Positions 30,911 through 41,686 of a stretch of 64,000 bases of DNA are shown piece by piece (the stretch's first letter is position 1; every line of letters begins with the position of its first letter). The translations under genes were made by a program, and so were the position numbers. Origin of the DNA: Bremia lactucae (lineage: Eukaryota; Oomycota; Peronosporomycetes; Peronosporales; Peronosporaceae). The stretch is taken from positions 1,837,976-1,901,975 of the forward strand of contig NC_090616.1 of the NCBI RefSeq assembly GCF_004359215.1, written 5' to 3'. The notes beneath the pieces are model-generated. The model was not told the origin of the DNA. It did not search any database and worked only from the letters and a program-made list of their open reading frames with translations.

Positions 30911-31372
30911 TTGATAAGTGCGCACGGGGAGCCGGATTGCCGCTCCCGTGACGACACTGAATCGTACTTAGTGTGTTGGGTGAGGTCGCTTGCGCGCCCA
31001 CCACAACTACCTCACTGCACGCAAGAGAAGCTGGTTAAACCTCTTCCTCGCTGTACTAGATCGAACTCATATTGTCCTCCAAGACGACATGTGTTAGGAG
31101 ATCCAGAAACCATGGACCTTTCTTACTTCGAAAGCGACAGACCTCCCTTTTCGAGCAATAAGCGATTGCAGAAATGCCATCGCTGCCAAAAATTAGGACA
31201 CTACGCTCATGAGTGTAGTGTTCCACGCCCAGCACCGAAAGGTACTGATCGTAATTTTGGATCGTATGCCAAAAAGGGCAACGGTCGCTGGTCCGACGTT
31301 GTTGCGAAATCGCAACAGCGAGGCGGACCGCCAAAATCGGTCGAGGTCAGTAGGGGCGCAACGCCCTACTGA
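30911..31372 (+). pseudogene. gag C-terminal part with zinc knuckle (e4)
   Basis: 153 open codons. CHRCQKLGHYAHEC is a perfect CX2CX4HX4C knuckle, which in Gag binds element RNA. Before it is PETMDLSYFESDRPP, which corresponds to the PEPMDL motif of other copies, and a basic tail follows (KKGNGRWSDVVAKSQQRGG). The capsid part is missing to the left, so this is a truncated gag. Confidence 0.8.
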
Positions 31373-32223
31373 TCCAGCAACCTCAAGAGAATTTGCAAAT
31401 CTCTTGACAAAAGTTGCTCCAGACATCGATCCGTAAATATGTCTGTTAAGTTTTCATCAGATGGCTATCTTATGAGCGTTCTGGAGCGTCCACAAGCGTG
31501 TGGATGTAACTACGACTGAGTGCGATGGCCTCACTTGTGGTACGGTCGTTAGCACGACTGCACAAGATCACAGTGGGATTATAAAATCGCACTATGGTGC
31601 CATCTGCCGGCGGCTGTGAGAATGCACAGGCAGCGCCGAATGTCCACCACTCGAATAAGTCAAGAAGATTGAGACATGAATATACGCCTAGCGAGCGACA
31701 TTCAAGTAATATACCGATTGTCAAAAAGGGCCAACACGATGATTCAAGGTCAAGAAGAGAGTCGGTCGTAGAGGAACCGACTGTGATAGCGCAATCACAG
31801 TCGGAGGGCGTTGACGGAATAAGTCCCCACGTTCTTGAGAAATTTTTTTCCTCAAATAGTTAATGCTGAAGTGACTAGACTTCAGCATCCCGAGGGATTA
31901 ATCCCTCAGCAGCCTGTGGATAAATTCCACGATGAAACCGAGACATTGTATGTCTTGATTAATGACGGATCAAGAGTAGGCGCTTATACTCTTGATCTGT
32001 ATGCGCCTCCAAAGTTAACTTCGGAGATAACTCAATTAAAAACCCTGGAACCCAAACGGTTCTTGAGAGATCTGCAGGGTGGTAAAATCAAGCAGATCTG
32101 CGTACTCGTCACAGAGGACGAATAAGTATCCGATACGCGGTCAGCGGTAACTTTTTGCAAAGAACGAACGAATTCTCAGCAGCTCATCGATGGACGAAAG
32201 TGTCCTCGATGTGAAGACTCGGA

Positions 32224-33072
32224 ATGAGAGATATACTACTCAATCCTGGAAGTCACTTAAGACAAGCCCTTTACAAGGATTTAATTGAATTCAGGGATGT
32301 ATTCCCTGAAACAGTTTCATGCGAGTTGCCTGAGGATAAAGGCACTCGACATGAGATCAAGCTCAAACCGGGCTCGATGTATTGTGTCATGAAACAGTGG
32401 CCACTGCCTCGTGAACAAGTACTTGCGATCGATAAATTCTTTATCAATCTATTAAAAGCGGGCCATGTGAGGGAGTCAACCTCCCTACATAGCTCTTCGA
32501 CCTTCTGTGTGCGAAAGGCCACAGGAGTGTGGCGGATGGTGCACGCATTCAACAAACTGAATGCTGCAACAGTACCGGCTCAAACGCCGATACCTAGAAA
32601 AGACGTAATCATAGATGGTATGTCTAAGAGTACGATCTTTTCGTCTATGGATCTGATGGATGGGTTCTATCAAATCCTTATGCGTGAACGGGACATCCCG
32701 TACACAGCAGTAAGCACTCCCATTGGGATGCTCTGGGAGTGGCTAGTGATGCCTCAGGGGCTTAGTAACGCCCCTGCAACATTCAACAGATGCGTAACAA
32801 ATCTGTTGAGACCGGTGCGAGAATTCGCACCGAGTTATTTTGACGATGTATTCGTCCATAGCCCGGCCATGAACGGAAAGACGGACGTGGAAGCTCATGA
32901 AACTCACATTCATCAGGTTCTTATACTTATCCGAAAGCATAAGCTGTACGCAAATCTCAAGAAGTGTATATTCGCTGGAAGCGTAATAGCACTCTGTGGG
33001 TCATCGTCAAAAAACATGGCGTGCGCCCTGATCCCGAAAAGATCAAGGCAATTACTGACTGGTCAGTTCTAG
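32224..33072 (+). pseudogene. reverse transcriptase of e4, core intact
   Basis: 282 open codons with QWPLPREQVLAIDKFFINLL, FCVRKATGVWRMVHAFNKLN, PIPRKDVIIDGM, SSMDLMDGFYQIL, MPQGLSNAPATF and the catalytic YFDDVFVHS. It is better preserved than in e1 (MPQGL against MPQAL; TGVWRMV against TRGCRIV). The frame is lost at about 33060, where the sequence becomes nearly identical to e1. Confidence 0.85.
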
Positions 33073-33209
33073 TCGATGTCAAGAGACTTATAAAGTTCCT
33101 TTAGCGGCGTACTTGCACAAGTAATCCCGCATTTAAGCCAAGATGACAGTTTATCTGCTCTCATCTCTTGAAAAAAGACGAGAAATGGCTATGAACGCTG
33201 GTTTTCAGT

Positions 33210-34507
33210 GTTCGTTTTAGGGTATCAAGCAAAGCTTGATACAATCGCCCATCCTGGCGATCAGATCATGACAAACAATTCCATGTGGTGTGTGACGCCA
33301 GCGATTTCGCAATCGGCTGTGTGTTAATGCAATACGATACAGACGGCGCGGAGCTTGTAGTCTGTTACCAATCGCGTTAAGCTGCAACCAGCTGAGCGCA
33401 ATTACCCAGTGCATGACAAGGAGCACCTTGCCATGAAATATGCACTGGCTAAATATAGGGTCTATATCTTGGGAGATATACCGTTCATCGTATATACGGC
33501 ATGCGTCATCACGGATGGTCGTAACAGCCACATCTCTCGCAAAATTGGCGAGGTGGCTACCCTTCTTCGCAGAGTAAAATTCCTCAGTGGAACATGAATC
33601 AGGACAACTTAAAAAATCGTCGCTGATGCGTTATTACGCCGACCCGATTTCGAGCCGGCTGCGCACATTAACAGTGGAGATAATACCACTGTTGCAACAC
33701 TCTTTTCAAGTGTTCCGTCATCAACCTTGTTTGATGACATAAAGAAAGCCTTCGTAAAGGGTAAGGACCTTCTGCGTTTATTGGATCATCTGATGAATCC
33801 ATCCGATGAATCTTTTACGGATTTACCTGCTATATATCGATCGTCATCCGATCGATACACAACATGCAACGGCTTATTGTACTACACAGCCGCCGTTGCC
33901 GGCGACACTTCCACAAGTCGTCGTCCCAACTCACAATGATTTGCGCTTGCGCATCATGTATGAGTGTCATGATGCACCAACAAGTGGGCATCGTGGACGT
34001 GAAAAAAATTATCTCTATGTCGCGACTTCAATTGGCCCCGCAAGCATCAGTTCGTGCTTGCGAGCGTATTAACGGGTGAAGCCTAGCCCTTCATCCCGTG
34101 CACCTCTCCAACCTCTACCTCTTCCGGCAGAGTGTTGGCAGTCCGTATCTATGGACTTCGGCTTCGGATTTACCGCAGACAATCACGAAAACAATGAAAT
34201 CCTTGTTTTTGAAGACAGATTCAGAAAGATGGTACATCTTACTGCAGTAACAGAGTCGATCACGAATCCGGGCTGTGCCTGTGTCTTTATCGACACGGTA
34301 TTCAAACTCCATGAGTTAGCCCGTGAATTGGTCTCGGATAGAGAACCAAGATTCACGGCGGAGTTCTGGCAATCCGTGTTCCAATCTCTCGATACACGGG
34401 TGACTATGTCAACTTCTGATCACCCAGAAACGGACGGTCAAACAGAACTCGTAAGTCGCGTCCTCGAAGAGATACTTCGAGGTTACGTTCAATCGTATCC
34501 GAATTAG
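33210..34507 (+). pseudogene. RNase H and integrase core of e4
   Basis: Same content and the same lesions as e1 21735-23031. RNase H has HDKEHLAMKYALAKYRVYIL, and the integrase core frame 34076-34507 has SMDFGFGFTADNHEN, CVFIDTVFKLHELARELVSD and DHPETDGQTELVSRVLEEIL. One extra base at about 33907 distinguishes it from e1. Confidence 0.8.
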
Positions 34508-34522
34508 AGCGAGTTTTTACCG

Positions 34523-35392
34523 ATGATCGAATTCGCCATCAATAATTCGGTTCTTGCGTCTACAACGCATACACCGTTCTTCGTGAATGGCTTACGCCAT
34601 CCTCGCATACCCACCCAATTAGAGGGATCCTCAAGTTTAAGGGGGTGGACTCGCACGGGCAAACCCATTTCTGGCTCATGCTCATCACGCGTCGAAAATA
34701 ACAACGACGCGAGTGATGTCGATGTCGAAGAAATCGACATCGAAGATGAGAATGATCTCATGGCAGTACGCACAAAGCGTACTGAAAAAGACAAAACAAA
34801 TGAGTCAGCAGAAGAAATTGTGCTAACTCGAGAATCAATAATCCGTTTTGTTCAGGATTCCGTTGCTAACGCAGTGGACCGACAGAAACGGAATGCAGAC
34901 AAACATGGAAGAGGAAATGTTCATTCATTCAAAATTAATGATCATGTGCTACTCTCTACGGTAAACCTACCTAAGCGATTAGTCACTAATGTGGGTAGCA
35001 GTAATCTACTACCCAAGTTCATTGGGCCTTTCCGTGTACTGCATCGCAGAGGCAATGCGTACACAATAGAATTGCCACGTAGGATGCGAACGCATTTTAC
35101 GTTTTACGTTGGTCGGCTCCGCCCGTACCATCAGTACCCGGCTTCTTCCGAGGACGGATCTGCCCCCCCCCTTTTTCAAGAATCCCTAAGAGATTCTTGT
35201 GGTCACGAACCAAATTCTCATGCTGAATCTGGAGATTCTCATTTTGGGTCCGAAGATCCTCGAAACCGCGATGAGCTGACGACAGCTCATCACGAAGGGC
35301 GTGATAATTCCGTTCGTACTCCAACATGGAGTACGCACTCTTCGAACGGTCTTCCAACCGTTCGATATGACAAGCCTGCACCGTCTGCTCTA
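34523..35392 (+). pseudogene. integrase C-terminal domain and linker of e4
   Basis: The open frame shows FAINNSVLASTTHTPFFVNG, VDRQKRNADKHGRGNVHSFK, FIGPFRVLHRRGNAYTIEL and YVGRLRPYHQYPAS, followed by the polar linker. It leaves the element sequence at 35393 where the insertion begins, so the chromodomain is separated. Confidence 0.75.
35097..35381 (-). CDS. antisense coiled-coil ORF segment in e4
   Basis: 95 codons opposite the integrase linker, beginning MQACHIERLEDRSKSAYSML and running through LRDELSSAHRGFEDLRTQNE to NLLGILEKGGG. It is close to the e1 and e2 versions. The N-terminal part lies beyond the insertion, where 36551-36312 still shows FSGNNKRD. Confidence 0.5.
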   Translation of the reverse strand: MQACHIERLEDRSKSAYSMLEYERNYHALRDELSSAHRGFEDLRTQNENLQIQHENLVRDHKNLLGILEKGGGQIRPRKKPGTDGTGGADQRKT

Positions 35393-35985
35393 ACGGACAC
35401 TTGGCAAATTTACACTTTGGCTCTGTTTCAACAAGTTGTAATATTCATAGAACTAATTAACGTCGGCTCACACCGCACGTAAGAGATTGTAATCAGTGAT
35501 AGCTCTGTTATACCATATACTGGTGTGTTCGACGGCTCTTTGGACTACTAGGGATAATTCTAAACCCTCCTCTTATATTCGCCACCGTTTTGCGCAATAG
35601 TGCGATGTGAACGATAGTTGTTACCCGAAAAAAAGTTTTGTGTCGCATTGTGACGATAAGTTTTTAGTACTGTGTTATCTGTGCCAAACGCTGGGTTTGA
35701 GGTGGCACTGGACATATTAAAACATGCAAACCATAGGCGTGGCCTATCTCGTTCAGCGCGCTGTAACGGTCGAACATCATAGCCTAAGGCGACCGACGTA
35801 GAAATCAGGATGAAGTCTTATCTTTGACGACGCTGTAGCGTTTCCGCACGCTTTGATCCTGGGAACCAATGCATAGTGGTAGCTACTTAATGTTGTCTCT
35901 GCATGTGCAGGAAGTCCGGTATACTGCGCAACTAACAAGCATCAAATTTTAATGAAAGCATGGTTGCTCATCGGAGCGGCGCTTA
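35393..35985. mobile_element. about 590-bp insertion in e4, unidentified
   Basis: The e4 sequence jumps from GTCTGCTCTAACGGA to GGAGCGGCGCTTATTG. CGGA occurs at both edges, consistent with a 4-bp target duplication. No terminal inverted repeats, coding frame or LTR signature could be found. It may be a short non-autonomous element. Confidence 0.5.
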
Positions 35986-35989
35986 TTGC

Positions 35990-36645
35990 TCTCGTGATCA
36001 AGTCCCTCCTCCAAATCATGGAGAAAGCGATCGAGTTTGTCGATCTTCGACTCTAGCTCCGACACATTGGTAGGATCTAATTTTACCTTCCCCGCCACAA
36101 CCATTGGTGGATTCCCACGGTGGTCGACATTTCCTTGTTAAACGTATCCAAAATCACCGTGATGTGAAGGGGCAGCGAATGAGTTATCCTGTTCGCTGGC
36201 TCGGTTATCCACCTTCACTTGACAGCTGAAAGCCTCATTCCCAGCTGGTTGTTGTCGTTAAGGGCCTCGTCCGCAGTATGACGAGACCCATCCGATGAAT
36301 AAGAAGGTCCATCAGAAAACACTCGCCCCTGGCGCTCTTAAATCGAGTGCAAAACGTCTATCGCATCGCGCATCTCGATAGAGATGCGAGCCCTTCCCCA
36401 GGGCGAAGAAAGGGAATAGACATCCCCTTTTACCCTCTTCGAGTTGTCTACACAACACGGACAGGGTCACTCCACGTGAGAAATGGAAGCCCAGCCACAC
36501 GTAACAACCGATGCAATCTCGCTTGTTGTTGCCACTAAACCATCGTTGCATGAGAAAATCATCGAGATGAAAATCTTCCTCAGCGCGAAAGCTCTTCGCG
36601 CTGGAATCAAGGCCATGAAGCTTTGTCGCAAAGCCGTTACAACCG
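35990..36645 (+). pseudogene. chromodomain and 3' region of e4, degenerate
   Basis: Fragments in shifting frames match the e2 chromodomain, then QYDETHPMNKKVHQ and CKSS-like sequence, followed by the conserved 3' stretch (GAGATGCGAGCCCTTCCCCA). It ends at about 36645 in CTTTGTCGCAA, where unrelated DNA starts. Confidence 0.65.
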
Positions 36646-36722
36646 GGTCACCCCGGCGAATGCTCATCGAACCTTAAGGAATCGCTGACTCTGGCGTTCT
36701 CGATGACCGCGCCCACGTACTG

Positions 36723-37184
36723 GTGAAGACAGCGACTCGTGCATGGATGAACAAGGCGGATGATGAATCAAGGCCGGTGATGTCACTGGAGGAGAAGGCG
36801 TTGGTGGCCAGGATGAAAAAAAAAATGATGGGTGGCATCGTCCTCCAGACACTGCCAGGGTTCCTGGTGTGTACGCACTCACAGATTACGCGTATAGCAA
36901 TGCTCGATTTTTTGAAAGCGTACCTGGAAGGGAAGGTGATTGCGATCGCTTCTCCGTACGTGCGCATGCCTCAGCACATCGTTGAGAAAACGTTGCTACT
37001 CCAGCTATTGGAATGCTGTGAGGTGCAAACGGAGTCAGATGTCATGAGTCGAGATCTGTTCAAGGGTGCCAAGCGAATAAGTTACGCCGCCAAAACGAGG
37101 CGACTGGCTTTCAATACATCGGATCAAGCGGCTGTGCGAGTTGGCACGCGAAAACAATTCTTTTGCAATTCTGTTTCGCAGTAA
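36723..37184 (+). CDS. unidentified ORF of 153 codons
   Basis: Starts MKTATRAWMNKADDESRPVM and includes a Lys-rich patch (MKKKMMGG) after an acidic stretch. No signal peptide and no motif that I recognise. Neighbouring frames up to 37670 (FINGVAASTVQAIFGVQCVM) may belong to the same decayed gene. It lies between e4 and e5 and may be a transposon remnant. Coding status is uncertain. Confidence 0.3.
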   Translation: MKTATRAWMNKADDESRPVMSLEEKALVARMKKKMMGGIVLQTLPGFLVCTHSQITRIAMLDFLKAYLEGKVIAIASPYVRMPQHIVEKTLLLQLLECCEVQTESDVMSRDLFKGAKRISYAAKTRRLAFNTSDQAAVRVGTRKQFFCNSVSQ

Positions 37185-37850
37185 GTGTCTTCAGCTGTCG
37201 TATCTGGCTACTATGGAGCGCGACGACATTACTGCTCCCTCGCTACCAGCTACGGCAAACGGGTCGATACCTATTGCACTATCAAGTTCGTATTTTCATC
37301 AATGGAGTGGCGGCAAGCACGGTGCAAGCTATTTTTGGCGTCCAGTGTGTCATGTGCGGTCATATTCGTGTCGCGTGGATACTCACAAGGCTTGAGGCAT
37401 AATATTTCAGCTTTTTGTGGCAGCTTTCGACATGGTGTCATGTCCCCAATAACTCAAGCTGGTTGTGCACATCGCAACTCCGACACGGAGATCTTTCTTT
37501 CCCAGATTTCGTCACTTTCAACGCGTTCCCTGTTCTACCTGCTGCTCGCCATATCACTCGAGTGCTAAGTGTGGCGGACGAGACTACAGGCACTGTTCAA
37601 GTTCAGCATCACCGCGAGTTCACAGGTTATCCAATAGCTCCTCTTCACGTCAGTGGGTTGACGTTTTAGACGCTTGGACGTTGCCGGTCGCATGCAGCAT
37701 GTCTCTGGCCTGGCGCATACTTTGCTGGCGACCACGGCGAAGTTGAAGGCGAATAGCAACAAGGCCCTTCTGTGAAGTACGGTCTCGCATGCACCTCCTC
37801 GTGCTGGGCAATCGTCCGTTTCTTTCGCGTCTCCTCATTACAGTCTCTGT
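37185..37850. other. unassigned sequence, possible decayed gene
   Basis: Several overlapping frames of 80-127 codons but none convincing. The base composition is more GC-rich than the flanking LTRs, so it may have been coding once. Confidence 0.3.
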
Positions 37851-37851
37851 C

Positions 37852-38020
37852 TATTGAAATTCTTAGTTGACATTTCTATATGAGAAGTCGGAGCTTATCT
37901 ATTGAAATTCTTTGTTGACATTTCGATATGAGAAGTCGAAGCTTATCTATTGAAATTCTTAGTTGACATTTCTATATGAGAAGTCGGAGCTTATCTATTG
38001 GAATTCTTAGTTGACATTCT
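37852..38020. repeat. 48-bp tandem repeat, about 3.5 copies
   Basis: The unit CTATTGAAATTCTTAGTTGA, continuing to GAGAAGTCGGAGCTTAT, is repeated with one or two changes per copy. The array ends exactly where the e5 LTR remnant begins (38021). Confidence 0.9.
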
Positions 38021-38093
38021 TGTAGCGGAGCTACCTTGCTCTTAAAATCAGCGGATTATTGAATCTAGTGCCAAGCACTCGGAATGTTAATTT

Positions 38094-38745
38094 TCAGAAT
38101 TTACCCGTGAATTGGGGGTCCCGATCCGAGCCAATTGCCTTTGGCGAACCGTTTTGTTGAAACACGCGATCAATAAACAGCCTCGAATAACCTTTGCCAC
38201 CAATGGAATCCGGCACAGCCGCTAAGTAAGCCATTCTGCTCAATCGGTCAACGAAGACCACGATGCCGGAGTTACCGGTCGATGGTAGGCCGAAAACAAA
38301 ATCCATACTTATAAACTCTTGACAACCGATGGGTACGGGCAGACTGGCCAATGGCGTAGAAGCATGCACCGAGGGTTCAACCCGTAGGCAAGTTTCGCAT
38401 ATGCGAACGTAAAGACTCATTTATAAAGTTTTGGCCACCAATAAATCTGGCTTACAGAGCCGTAGGTCTTTCTTTTACGAGATAACCACCAAGAACAGTG
38501 TCATGTGCCTCATAAAAAATTCAGTACTTCAAATACTCATCATGAGGTACAAGGACACGCGGAGGATCCGCAGTGTCCGTGCAATAAAGCAAAAGGTTGT
38601 TATCGATAAAAAATCGATGTAACCTTGTACGCAAAAGAGCCGGCAATTGAATACCTGAATCAGAGTTCTTTAGACCTCGTAGAAGAGCTGCAGACTGTTC
38701 ATCCTTGGCGTGGGTCGAACGGATTAACTCAGTAATAAATGACAT
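38094..38745 (-). pseudogene. integrase fragment of e5
   Basis: Contains LPVPIGCQEFISMDFVFGLP, VVFVDRLSRMAYLAAVPDSI and IGSDRDPQFTGKF, the first two acidic positions of the D,D,E core. The frame breaks before the catalytic Glu and the C-terminal domain is absent; the sequence meets the LTR stub directly. Confidence 0.75.
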
Positions 38746-39332
38746 TATAGTCGTTGATTATAATTCGACCTGCGTGATAACGCATCGGCCAAAGCATTCT
38801 GCTTGCTAGGCTTATACTTCACCTCGAAAATGTATTCCACGAATAAGGATAGCCTTCGGGCCATTATCTGTGAGAGATGGGGCGACTTAGTCGCAGTGCG
38901 TAATGATGTGTGATCTGTACATATCACAAACATCTTAGAGCCGAGCAGATGAACTCTGAATTTGACGAGAGCATACTTCACAGCAAGTAACTCTTTGTCG
39001 TAAGCTGGGTAGTTATTTTCCGCAGCTTTAAGCTGTCTTGACTGGAACGCACCAACACGTTCACGCATATCAACGTCTGTTTGTTACAGAGCAATGCAAT
39101 TGAAAAAATCTGATGCGTCACAGACGACACTGAAAGGCCAATTTGGATTTGGCAGTGCCAGGATCGGGGCGTGGATAAGACTATCCTGAACGGCTTGAAA
39201 AGCATTATGTTCTGTGCTAGTCCAGCACCATTCTGTATCCTTTTTAAGGAGATTAGATAATGGCTTAGCCATATCAGCGTAATTTTCGCTATATTTGTGT
39301 AAATAATTGGCGAGACCCAACCACTTACGCAA
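38745..39332 (-). pseudogene. RNase H region of e5
   Basis: Two overlapping frames: RKWLGLANYLHKYSENYADM then KPLSNLLKKDTEWCW (RT thumb/connection), and NNYPAYDKELLAVKYALVKF, FVICTDHTSLRTATKSPHLS, SKQNALADALSRR (RNase H). The order and motifs are those of Ty3/gypsy RNase H, which removes the RNA strand during replication. One frameshift lies near 39070. Confidence 0.8.
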
Positions 39333-39339
39333 ATCCTTT

Positions 39340-40448
39340 GATTTTTAGAAACCGGCGTTTCTACCATGGCTATTTCCTTAGCAGGATCCGGTCTAAGGCC
39401 TCGCTTTTCAATAAAGCATCCTAAGAAAGGAATTTCGTCTGCGCCAAACGTGCAATTAGATGCATTGGCGGCATACAATTTGTTTGTGCGCATACACTCG
39501 AGCACTGCTCGCAAATGGTCTAAATGGTATTTCATATCCGACCGACCCTGCTCCGCACGTCTATGGACAGAAATGTCATCGAAATAAGTCTTTGCATAAC
39601 CTCGATGAGGGCGGAACAGTTGCGTCACTAGACGTTTAAATGTTGCCGGGGCGTTGATGAGCCCTTGTTGCATAACCAACTAATCCCATAGCATATTGCT
39701 TGGCGTGCCAACCGCTGCAAGCGGGATATCGCTAGCTCGCATGAGCAGTTAAGAGTAACTATTAACAAAGTCAAGTGTACTATACATTGTACATCCTACC
39801 ATATTGTTCTGAAGAACATCCTTTCTAGGAATGGGGGTTTGTGCTGGTATAGTGACAGCATTAAGCTTATTAGAAGCATGTACAGTGCGCCATTTACCAC
39901 TTGGCTATTTGACACAAAATGTCGGTGTCGAATGGGGAGATTTGCTCTCTCTTACCATTCCAGCCTCGTGCTTAGCACGGAAGAAATCGTCAATGACGTC
40001 ACACTGCTCCCTTGGATTAGGTCATTGTCTTGTGACACAGTATTTGGTTCCCGGAACCAAGTCAATTTCATGACTAACACCTCTATCCGGAGGTAAAAAA
40101 AAAAACAGATGGCGGATTATTACATACCACATCTTGGAATTCCTTAATTAAGGAATGAAAGGGATCCGTAGGATCTTTAAGGATCGATGACCCACTTCGC
40201 GCACTAAGTGCAGCTTTTGTGTCATCCAGGACAGCTTCGTCGTGAAGTGACGTTGAGTTTAACTCAACCATTGGTCGAATGACCACCATTTCAGAAAAGT
40301 CACCAGCTTTTAAGGCTCGACCGCACTCATCAATAGACATTTTGTCTAGCTCTAAAAAGAGCATGTCACGAGGGGATTGCCGCAAGGCAAACTTCCCCTC
40401 AATGTTACCGGTTGCGCCATTTACAAGCGTGTATACTTGCTCACTCAT
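39340..40448 (-). pseudogene. reverse transcriptase and upstream linker of e5
   Basis: MQQGLINAPATFKRLVTQLF, then KTYFDDISVHRRAEQG with the catalytic DD, then CTFGADEIPFLGCFIEKRGL. The N-terminal RT part (39680-40080) is in broken frames. The frame 40448-40083 (LRQSPRDMLFLELDKMSIDE) is the region before RT that in this group links protease and RT. Confidence 0.75.
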
Positions 40449-40680
40449 ATCACTTTGTGTGGGTATACACGCTTCGTGTCCATCCTGTCTTGGAGTGGAG
40501 ACAATACGCCTCCTAGAGGCCGGGACATTCGCGTCCTTGGATTTTCCAACCTGTGTTGATTCTATAAGACATGGTGTCTAATTTGATATCCGACAAGGAG
40601 TTAGGTAACTCAACTTATTTATCTAGCGAGCATTTACATGTCACTTCACGTGCATTAGAAGAATTTGACCCAAAATGCCT

Positions 40681-41040
40681 TGGGGAACAGCCAATAGTGT
40701 CATTATTGACACTCAGTATGGTGCCACCTCGGCCGACCACGCTAGGTGGACTTAGACGTGCCACTCCACGAATCTCAGGGATATTGCACCCTTGAGGTCC
40801 TGGCGAACCGCCAGCAGTGTCACTACTGACACTCAGTATGATGCCACCTCGGCCGACCAAACTCGGTGGACTAAGACGTGCCACTCCACGTATCTCAAGG
40901 ATATCGCACCCTTGAGGTCCTGGCTAACCGCCAACAGTGTCACTACTGACACTCAGTACGATGCCACCTCGGCCGACCAAACTCGGTGGACTAAGACGTG
41001 CCACTATACGTATCTCAGGGACATTGCACCCTTGATGATT
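40681..41040 (-). repeat. 120-bp tandem repeat coding for 40-residue units in e5
   Basis: Three units start at 40697, 40817 and 40937 (AGTGTCA, then TGACACTCAGTATG). On minus they read VARLSPPSVVGRGGTILSV and SPGPQGCNIPEIRG, in frame, so a period of 120 keeps the coding phase. Partial units flank both ends. They lie between protease and RT. Confidence 0.85.
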
Positions 41041-41211
41041 CGGCGTTAGGCCAACAATGCTTTCAGCATTCAATGAATCGTTATTACAACGAGTGTCACT
41101 CTATGGAGTACGTGCCGTTTCACTTCTTTCTGCTGAGTCGGCTCAGAATTTATGTTTTTAATATTAAAGTTTATTAACTCAGACATTCCAATGTCAAAAA
41201 CACTGACATAC

Positions 41212-41445
41212 TCATTTAATGTTCCGCGCCAATAGCGCTTTTGTTGCCTTGCAAAGATGAGATAACACCAAAGCTTTGCAAGGAACATTGCGCGTGGCGC
41301 CTAAGGTCTTAGACCTCCATTCGATACATAGCTCATGGTGTTCTAGCCGGGCCATACCAAAGATGACATCATATCTCGAATCCAAATCAAGGACGAGACA
41401 GCGTTCCATACTGTCAAAGTCCAGAAAATTTATACCTAAGTTCAA
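41212..41445 (-). pseudogene. aspartic protease region of e5
   Basis: LDLDSRYDVIFGMARLEHHE matches the protease segment DLDDKFDVILGLPWL seen in the other elements. A DSGA active-site motif is not visible in the open part. It is a fragment. Confidence 0.6.
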
Positions 41446-41686
41446 TGGAACTTTGGGAACAGTAACACGAGTCCCAGTCGCTAAGCGAACAGTAATTGTA
41501 TCACCTTTATGCGCTTAAAGCGCCTCAACGTATTGTTGACTTCTTTAAATGGAATGGCGTCGAGCATAATTGCAAGACGCTCCTGAGTCAATTATAATAG
41601 ACCACATATTATCAAAGCCCTTTACAGTCGCTTGAGCGACTAGCAAGCCAGACTTGAACTCTCGCCCCTAGCCATTAAGCACCGAG

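Larger units (their letters stand above)
30906..36645 (+). mobile_element. Ty3/gypsy chromovirus e4, degenerate, split by a 590-bp insertion
   Basis: Plus-strand order: gag end with zinc knuckle (30911-31372), protease tail, RT (32224-33072), RNase H (33210-33600), integrase (33727-34507), integrase C-terminus and linker (34523-35392), then foreign sequence 35393-35985, then the worn chromodomain and 3' region (35990-36645). No LTR is left at either end. Internally it is most similar to e1. Confidence 0.85.

Noticed and set aside
35740..35790. Possible tRNA-derived SINE in the e4 insertion
   Set aside because: GGTCGAACATC only loosely resembles a B box and no A box with correct spacing was found.
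37852..38020. Possible CRISPR array
   Set aside because: The units are contiguous 48-bp tandem repeats with no spacers, in a eukaryotic retroelement context.
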